From assembly GCA_016125215.1 (NCBI GenBank), contig WGMF01000013.1, forward strand, positions 62,001 to 126,000: a DNA stretch of 64,000 nt. The letters run 5' to 3'. This stretch comes from Phycisphaera sp. GTDB lineage: Bacteria > Planctomycetota > Phycisphaerae > Phycisphaerales > Phycisphaeraceae. Shown one piece after another: positions 59,873 through 64,000 of the stretch. Numbering within the stretch: the first letter of the stretch is position 1; each line of letters opens with the position of its first letter. The position numbers and the translations under genes are program-made. A model generated the notes under the pieces. It was not told the DNA's origin, searched no databases, and saw only the letters and a list, made by a program, of their open reading frames with translations.

Positions 59873-60277
59873 TCAGTCGCCGTGGTATCCGAGTGCGACG
59901 AGAACGCACGGACCGCCCGATATCACGTCGACGCCGGCTTGGATCGCGGTGCGGATGGCCTCTTCGTCTTCAGCCCCGGGTTGCATCCAGATGCGCCCGA
60001 TGCCTTTGACGACAGCCTGCTCGACGACCTTGCGCGTGACGGGCGGCGGCGTGACGATGGACAGTCCGTCGGGCACGATCGGCAGCGACGCGACATCGGG
60101 GTAAGCGGCAAGGCCCTCAATGTCCGCGGCGGTGGGGTTGATGGGGTAGGCGTCGAGGTTGTTCTGCATGTAGGCGCGCAGCACCCGGTTGCCGTATTTG
60201 CTGCGGTCGCGCGAGGCGCCCGCGACGGCGAAGGTCTTACCGGCGAGGAAGGCCTTGATCTGTTGGTGGATATCCAT
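59873..60277 (-). CDS. CoA-binding domain protein (YccU-like)
   Basis: A 134-residue Rossmann-fold protein of the YccU/CoA-binding type: KTFAVAGASRDRSKYGNRVLRAYMQ, YPINPTAADIEGL, SIVTPPPVTRKVVEQAVVKGIGRIWMQPGAEDEEAI. It binds CoA in related structures; function is otherwise unknown. It lies 72 bp upstream of galE on the same strand; a half site of the GGATAACAGGAT repeat is between them. Confidence 0.9.
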   Translation of the reverse strand: MDIHQQIKAFLAGKTFAVAGASRDRSKYGNRVLRAYMQNNLDAYPINPTAADIEGLAAYPDVASLPIVPDGLSIVTPPPVTRKVVEQAVVKGIGRIWMQPGAEDEEAIRTAIQAGVDVISGGPCVLVALGYHGD

Positions 60278-60330
60278 AGCCTGAGTGTATCACCCAGACC
60301 GCCGGGGAATCATGAGGGCGTGCATCTACG

Positions 60331-60356
60331 GTCAGGTCAGGTCAGGTCATGTCAGG
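60331..60356. repeat. GTCAG pentamer run at end of PEP-CTERM gene
   Basis: Five GTCAG/GTCAT units; the TGA stop of the minus-strand PEP-CTERM gene (60352-60354) lies within the last unit. Similar to 3215-3250. Confidence 0.6.
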
Positions 60357-61038
60357 CGGCGCGGCGGCGCACGGCCAGCAGTGACCCAACGCACAGGAGT
60401 GCCAGGCTCGCGGGTTCGGGGACGACGGCTTCGATGAAGACGTTGTCCAGTCGGGCAAACTCAGAGGCAACCGATCCCTCGGTCTGCAGCAGGGCAAAGA
60501 GTTTTTTGCCAACGCCGTTGGTGTCACCGAAGCTCACGAGGCTGGCCGACTCGGTTTCCCACGTGGCCGTGCTGACCACGTCGCCCGAGTTGAGGGTGAT
60601 CGAGTCGAGGATCGCCCCGCCGATGAGGTCGGTGTCGGTGTAGTAGAGGACCATTTCAACGTGGTCGGTGGTGTCCCACGAGCCCGCGTCGCGCCACATG
60701 TATGACATGTTGTACTGGTCGCTGGCGGTAATCACGTAGCCGGTGTTGATCCCGTAGACACGATTGATGACCATGGTAATGTTGGCTGTGGTGCCCACAC
60801 CCGAGGGGTTGTCCGCCCTGGTTTCGGGATTGATCGAGCCCGGCAGCACCTGCCAGGGTGAGGCCACGGACGCGGTCGTTCCTGTTGCCGTGCCGAAGTC
60901 GCCCGCTTTAACGGTCAGGTCGTGCCCGCCGCCGGGGGTGCCGTCGTCGTAGTCCACCAGGATGGCCGCGTGGGCTGCTGAGCCGACACAAACCGCGAGG
61001 ATTGCGACCGTGAGTGTTGTGAGTTTTGATTTGGACAT
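60352..61038 (-). CDS. PEP-CTERM sorting-domain protein
   Basis: 228 residues: signal peptide (about 1-24, ending SAAHA), a beta-sandwich-like secreted domain, and the sorting signal VPEP at about 206 followed by a helix (SLALLCVGSLLAV) and RRR. A strong AAGGAGG precedes the ATG at 61038. It should be a substrate of the exosortase at 33939. The ectodomain (ILVDYDDGTPGGGHDLTVKAGDFG) resembles no enzyme known to me. Confidence 0.88.
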   Translation of the reverse strand: MSKSKLTTLTVAILAVCVGSAAHAAILVDYDDGTPGGGHDLTVKAGDFGTATGTTASVASPWQVLPGSINPETRADNPSGVGTTANITMVINRVYGINTGYVITASDQYNMSYMWRDAGSWDTTDHVEMVLYYTDTDLIGGAILDSITLNSGDVVSTATWETESASLVSFGDTNGVGKKLFALLQTEGSVASEFARLDNVFIEAVVPEPASLALLCVGSLLAVRRRAA

Positions 61039-61349
61039 AGTCAGAAGTCCTCCTTGTGAATGGGATTCCAGTGAATCGAAATTTACCAATCAGAATCTGT
61101 GTTTGTTAAACGCTTGAAGACGGTTGGACACCCAAACTCTCCAGCATCCGGGCAGATCAATTTTGTTTACGATCCTCTTTGGTGATTGAAATGGCGTTAA
61201 TACCTACGCGACCAGCCCTTGCCATGACCATCAAGCTAAAAACATGTTCTCATGAAACCCTTTTACTTGGTGCTGTATAATACACTCGAAATCGATAGTC
61301 TACGAGCCTTTTTTGGCATACATTCTGCCGATTTCTGACGCCCATGATG
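61039..61349. other. 311-bp gap upstream of PEP-CTERM gene
   Basis: AT-rich relative to its neighbours. It holds the AAGGAGG ribosome binding site (complement of about 61048-61054). TATAAT occurs at 61276-61281 on the plus strand but no -35 partner or plus-strand gene is present. I see no gene. Confidence 0.4.
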
Positions 61350-62768
61350 TCAATCTGGGGGGTGTCGATGGGATGAACCTTTCGTATCCACGACCATCTG
61401 GGCGCCGACCGCTTTGAGGTGAGCCTGGAGCTTGGCCCGCATCTGTTCGACGCGCTCGGGGTATTTTTCCGCAAGATCGTTTTTCTCGCCCGGGTCTTCG
61501 TCGAGGTTGTAAAGTTCGTCGCGGTCGGACGGCGAGTAGAAATCGATGAGTTTCCACGGTCCTTCACGGACAACCCCTTGGGGGGGGATTTCCTTGAATG
61601 TCCGTGAGAGCGCGGGGTGGTGCCAGAAGAGGCAGTCGCGCTTGAGCGGTTCGTTTTTCATCAACACCGGCAGGAGGCTCACGCCATCGATGGGCGCTTT
61701 GACATCCCTCAGACTGCCGCCGGTCAGCTCGACGAACGTGGGGAAGAAGTCGATGCCGCTGACGGGCTGATCGTGGTCCCGTCGTTCCTTGAGGCCGTCG
61801 GGGATGCGCATCATCAGGGGCATGTGGATACCGCCCTCGTAGAACTCCTTCTTGCCGCCGCGGTACGGGGCGTTCGAGCCGTCCCACGTGTTCGCGCCGT
61901 TGTCGGAGAAGAAGACGATGATGGTGTTGTCAAACTGGCCCGTTTTTTTCAGCGCGGCAACCAGTTGGCCAAAGCTCTTGTCGACCTGCTCGACGGCGGC
62001 GAGGTAGGTCGCGTTGAGCTTGCCCTTGTCTTTGGGTCGGCCCTCATCGACGTAACGCAGGACATCGCCCGGGGGCGCGACGACCGGTGCGTGGACGTTG
62101 TAGTGCTGGAACATCATGAAGAAGGGCTTCTCGCGTTTGCTGGCAATGAACTTGACCGCTTCGGTGGTCAGGCGTTCGGTGATGAACTCACCGGGCGGGC
62201 CCTTGAGGTCTTTGATGTTGGGGTAGGGGCTGAACCAGGCCTCGGGCTTGCCGGGGCCTGCCCCTTTGGCAAAACCGATGGTGTGGTCAAAGCCAAACTT
62301 CGCGGGTGCGGCGGGGTTGTCGCCCACGTGCCACTTGCCGATCTGGATCGTTTCGTAGCCCGAGCTTTTAAGGTATTGCGCAAGAGTGTACGCGTCGTCG
62401 GGGAGGCTCTTGCGTTGTTCGGGCATCTGGAGGCCCTTGTATTCTTCGGGCTTTTCGCCGCCGATCCACGTGGTGATGTGCAGTCGTGCGGGGTACTCGC
62501 CGGTGAGGATCGCGGCGCGTGTCGGTGAGCACTGCGGGGCCGGCGCGTAGGCGTTGTTGAAGACGTGGCTCTGCTTAGCGAAGGCGTCGAGGTTGGGCGT
62601 TTTTGCAAACTCAGAGCCGGTGCAGCCCAGGTCGCCGTAGCCCAGGTCGTCGGCGAGGACGAAGACGATATTGGGTCGGGCTGCCTGCGCGGTGCAGACG
62701 AACTTTGAAAAAAGCAGCAATGAAACAAGCTGCATCAGGCCGGCTAAGACATAGAGGGATCGCTTCAT
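61350..62768 (-). CDS. Secreted type I sulfatase (arylsulfatase A-like)
   Basis: 472 residues. Signal peptide about 1-29 (ending AQAA). RPNIVFVLADDLGYGDLG gives the metal ligands D40 and D41. C80 in the motif CSPTRAAILTG is the residue converted to formylglycine. Downstream are KWHVGD, HAPVVAPP and FFSDNGANTWDGSNAPYRGGKKEFYEGG. It hydrolyses sulfate esters, probably on sulfated algal or host glycans. A formylglycine-generating enzyme is needed but is not in the window. The prepilin-like gene lies 90 bp upstream on the same strand. Confidence 0.95.
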   Translation of the reverse strand: MKRSLYVLAGLMQLVSLLLFSKFVCTAQAARPNIVFVLADDLGYGDLGCTGSEFAKTPNLDAFAKQSHVFNNAYAPAPQCSPTRAAILTGEYPARLHITTWIGGEKPEEYKGLQMPEQRKSLPDDAYTLAQYLKSSGYETIQIGKWHVGDNPAAPAKFGFDHTIGFAKGAGPGKPEAWFSPYPNIKDLKGPPGEFITERLTTEAVKFIASKREKPFFMMFQHYNVHAPVVAPPGDVLRYVDEGRPKDKGKLNATYLAAVEQVDKSFGQLVAALKKTGQFDNTIIVFFSDNGANTWDGSNAPYRGGKKEFYEGGIHMPLMMRIPDGLKERRDHDQPVSGIDFFPTFVELTGGSLRDVKAPIDGVSLLPVLMKNEPLKRDCLFWHHPALSRTFKEIPPQGVVREGPWKLIDFYSPSDRDELYNLDEDPGEKNDLAEKYPERVEQMRAKLQAHLKAVGAQMVVDTKGSSHRHPPD

Positions 62769-62858
62769 GAAGGGGTCTTCCTGATGTCGCATCATTGAGC
62801 GTTTAACACGGGCCGGTCGGAGACACGACGGCGGGGTCAAGACATATTCCTGTTCAAA

Positions 62859-63701
62859 TCACGGCGCATCCGGCCGCAGGTTGCGGTAGAGCACGCCGCC
62901 GTTCATCTTGTGCGAACCCGCGTGGCCGTCGGTGTAGAGTCCGTTGCCCGTTGAGCCGAAGGTGTGGCGGAAGCGAAGGTTGTATTGATCGTTGTTTGCG
63001 GATGAGCTGGTGAAATCCGTATTGGGTGGCGCGGGGATCGGGTCGTCGTTGTCGGTTGCGCCTGCGGTGTAGTAGTTGTGGTAAAGGGGGCCGGCTTGCG
63101 TTTCATACACAGACTGATTGGTGAACGCACGATTCAGGGTCGAGATGGAGTTGCCATAAGCCACATCGGTCACGGGCTTCTTGAAGTTCTGCGGGGCATC
63201 GAACATCGAGATGATCTCCGAGGTGCGTTTGAGCGCATCGATGCGCATCATTTTCACCCGCTTCCACACGGCTGGGTCGACAACGCGGTCGTAATCCGTA
63301 TAGATCAGAGGCATCGTGCCGTAGTGACGGTAGCCGACGTTCTGTGAAGCGGAGGGGCACAGGAAGGCTTTGCCCGTCTGCAACAGTCCCGCGTTGCCGT
63401 CGGGCCCCCCGAAGAGGTCGCGCGGCTGGTCTCCCGTGGTGATGGCGCTGAGTGTCACGCCGAAGTCGAGCCAGGGTTCGGGACTGCCGGGATTGCTCAC
63501 GGAGTGCGGGAAGAATCCCATGTGTTCATTTTGGTACAGCGCGGTGGCGACGCCGGCCTGACGCAGATTAGACAGGCACACCGAACTGCGGGCGCTCTCT
63601 CGCCCCAGCCCCAGCGCGGGGATCAGGATGGAAACCAGGACCGCAACAATACTGATGACGACCAGGAGTTCGACCAACGTAAACGCGCCACGATGTGACA
63701 A
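62859..63701 (-). CDS. Prepilin-type protein with DUF1559-like ectodomain
   Basis: 280 residues. The N-terminal type IV prepilin signal GAFTLVELLVVISIVAVLVSILIP is followed by RSSVCLSNLRQAGVATALYQNEHMGFFP. The end has FGSTGNGLYTDGHAGSH, the DG element typical of the planctomycete H-X9-DG family. Such proteins are exported and processed by a prepilin peptidase; their assembly or function is unknown. It is in the same strand group as the sulfatase downstream and the AraC regulator upstream. Confidence 0.9.
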   Translation of the reverse strand: MSHRGAFTLVELLVVISIVAVLVSILIPALGLGRESARSSVCLSNLRQAGVATALYQNEHMGFFPHSVSNPGSPEPWLDFGVTLSAITTGDQPRDLFGGPDGNAGLLQTGKAFLCPSASQNVGYRHYGTMPLIYTDYDRVVDPAVWKRVKMMRIDALKRTSEIISMFDAPQNFKKPVTDVAYGNSISTLNRAFTNQSVYETQAGPLYHNYYTAGATDNDDPIPAPPNTDFTSSSANNDQYNLRFRHTFGSTGNGLYTDGHAGSHKMNGGVLYRNLRPDAP

Positions 63702-63917
63702 CGGCGTTTTAATGTTTATATCTCCAGAGTCAGCTTAGCCGGACGAGTGATCTGATTGAGCATCTCGAGATGAATCCGACACATCATTCAGCTTAATCCT
63801 ACAGGCGAGCGACAGATAGACAACGTTGAAAACGGCTTGAATAGCGTCGAATTATGACGTTTGTGGCGATTTTGAGGATTTACCCCAAGCCTCCGGAGCG
63901 TCACGGTTCCAGTTGGT

Positions 63918-64000
63918 TCAATCGGGGCTCAACCGCTTGCGATAGGCTGAGGGGGTCTGTCCGGTGATTGAGACGAAGACCTTGGCCATACGGTCAGCCG
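63918..64000 (-). CDS. AraC-family regulator, C-terminal end (cut by window edge)
   Basis: The last 26 codons, ending in TGA at 63918-63920, read ADRMAKVFVSITGQTPSAYRKR, matching the second helix-turn-helix end of AraC regulators (tGxtPsaYRk). The remainder is outside the window. It is probably the regulator of the pseudopilin and sulfatase genes. Confidence 0.75.
   Translation of the reverse strand, partial: ADRMAKVFVSITGQTPSAYRKRLSPD

Noticed and set aside
61276-61281. TATAAT on the plus strand in the PEP-CTERM upstream gap
   Set aside because: No -35 partner at 16-18 nt and no plus-strand gene downstream to serve.

Overview
The window is GC-rich bacterial chromosome, and its gene content points to a planctomycete, most likely of the class Phycisphaerae. 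The evidence is two PEP-CTERM proteins with an exosortase, prepilin-type proteins of the DUF1559-like kind, a secreted sulfatase, an intracellular fucosidase, ECF sigma/anti-sigma pairs and a C25-like secreted protein. Housekeeping genes (ruvB, pgk, rpe, rpiB, pdxH, lnt, mreBCD, galE, one tRNA-Gln) mark it as chromosomal. This assignment is inferred from gene families; no rRNA is present.

Layout. 1-5 kb: partial nuoB, ruvB, a zinc-ribbon coiled-coil protein, RNase H and a GH29 fucosidase. 5-10 kb: a minus-strand group of AraC regulator, ECF sigma, anti-sigma and PDZ protein, divergent from a PhyH dioxygenase, then rpiB. 10-16 kb: STAS protein, ygfZ, pgk, rpe, tRNA-Gln, a response regulator and an AT-rich island. 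16-25 kb: glycosidase, clan-CD-like secreted protein, three small ORFs, DUF1015 protein, and an ECF sigma followed by an unusual membrane protein joining an anti-sigma-like N-terminus to a pseudopilin-like ectodomain. 25-28 kb: a minus-strand run of a second nuoB, a glutamine amidotransferase, a DNA glycosylase and fdhD. 28-32 kb: envelope glycosyltransferases, an acetyltransferase and a beta-barrel protein.

32.7-45 kb is an exosortase/PEP-CTERM locus: FemAB-like protein, exosortase-EpsI fusion, large TPR protein, trypsin-like protease, PrsT-like TPR lipoprotein and a PepA-like PEP-CTERM substrate. A second substrate lies at 60-61 kb.

45.2-50.3 kb is the most unusual locus. It is a compact minus-strand operon of a FeeM-type N-acyl amino acid synthase, a ThiF/E1-nitroreductase fusion, a UGT-like glycosyltransferase and an E2/CAT-like acyltransferase with altered active-site residues. 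A good sigma-70-type promoter lies upstream. I read it as an undescribed pathway making a modified, probably glycosylated, N-acyl amino acid lipid.

50.5-60 kb holds pdxH, lnt, a HEAT-repeat protein, a rod-shape locus (coiled-coil protein, 59-aa membrane protein, mreB, mreC, mreD, second 59-aa membrane protein), galE and a CoA-binding protein. 60-64 kb holds the PEP-CTERM protein, a sulfatase, a prepilin-like protein and the C-terminus of an AraC regulator.

The intergenic DNA is rich in short palindromic repeat families. One is a 30-nt palindrome found 11-27 nt after four stop codons. Others are long inverted repeats of several families, and a 12-bp TTCCGGGG-type tandem repeat that occurs both between and inside genes.
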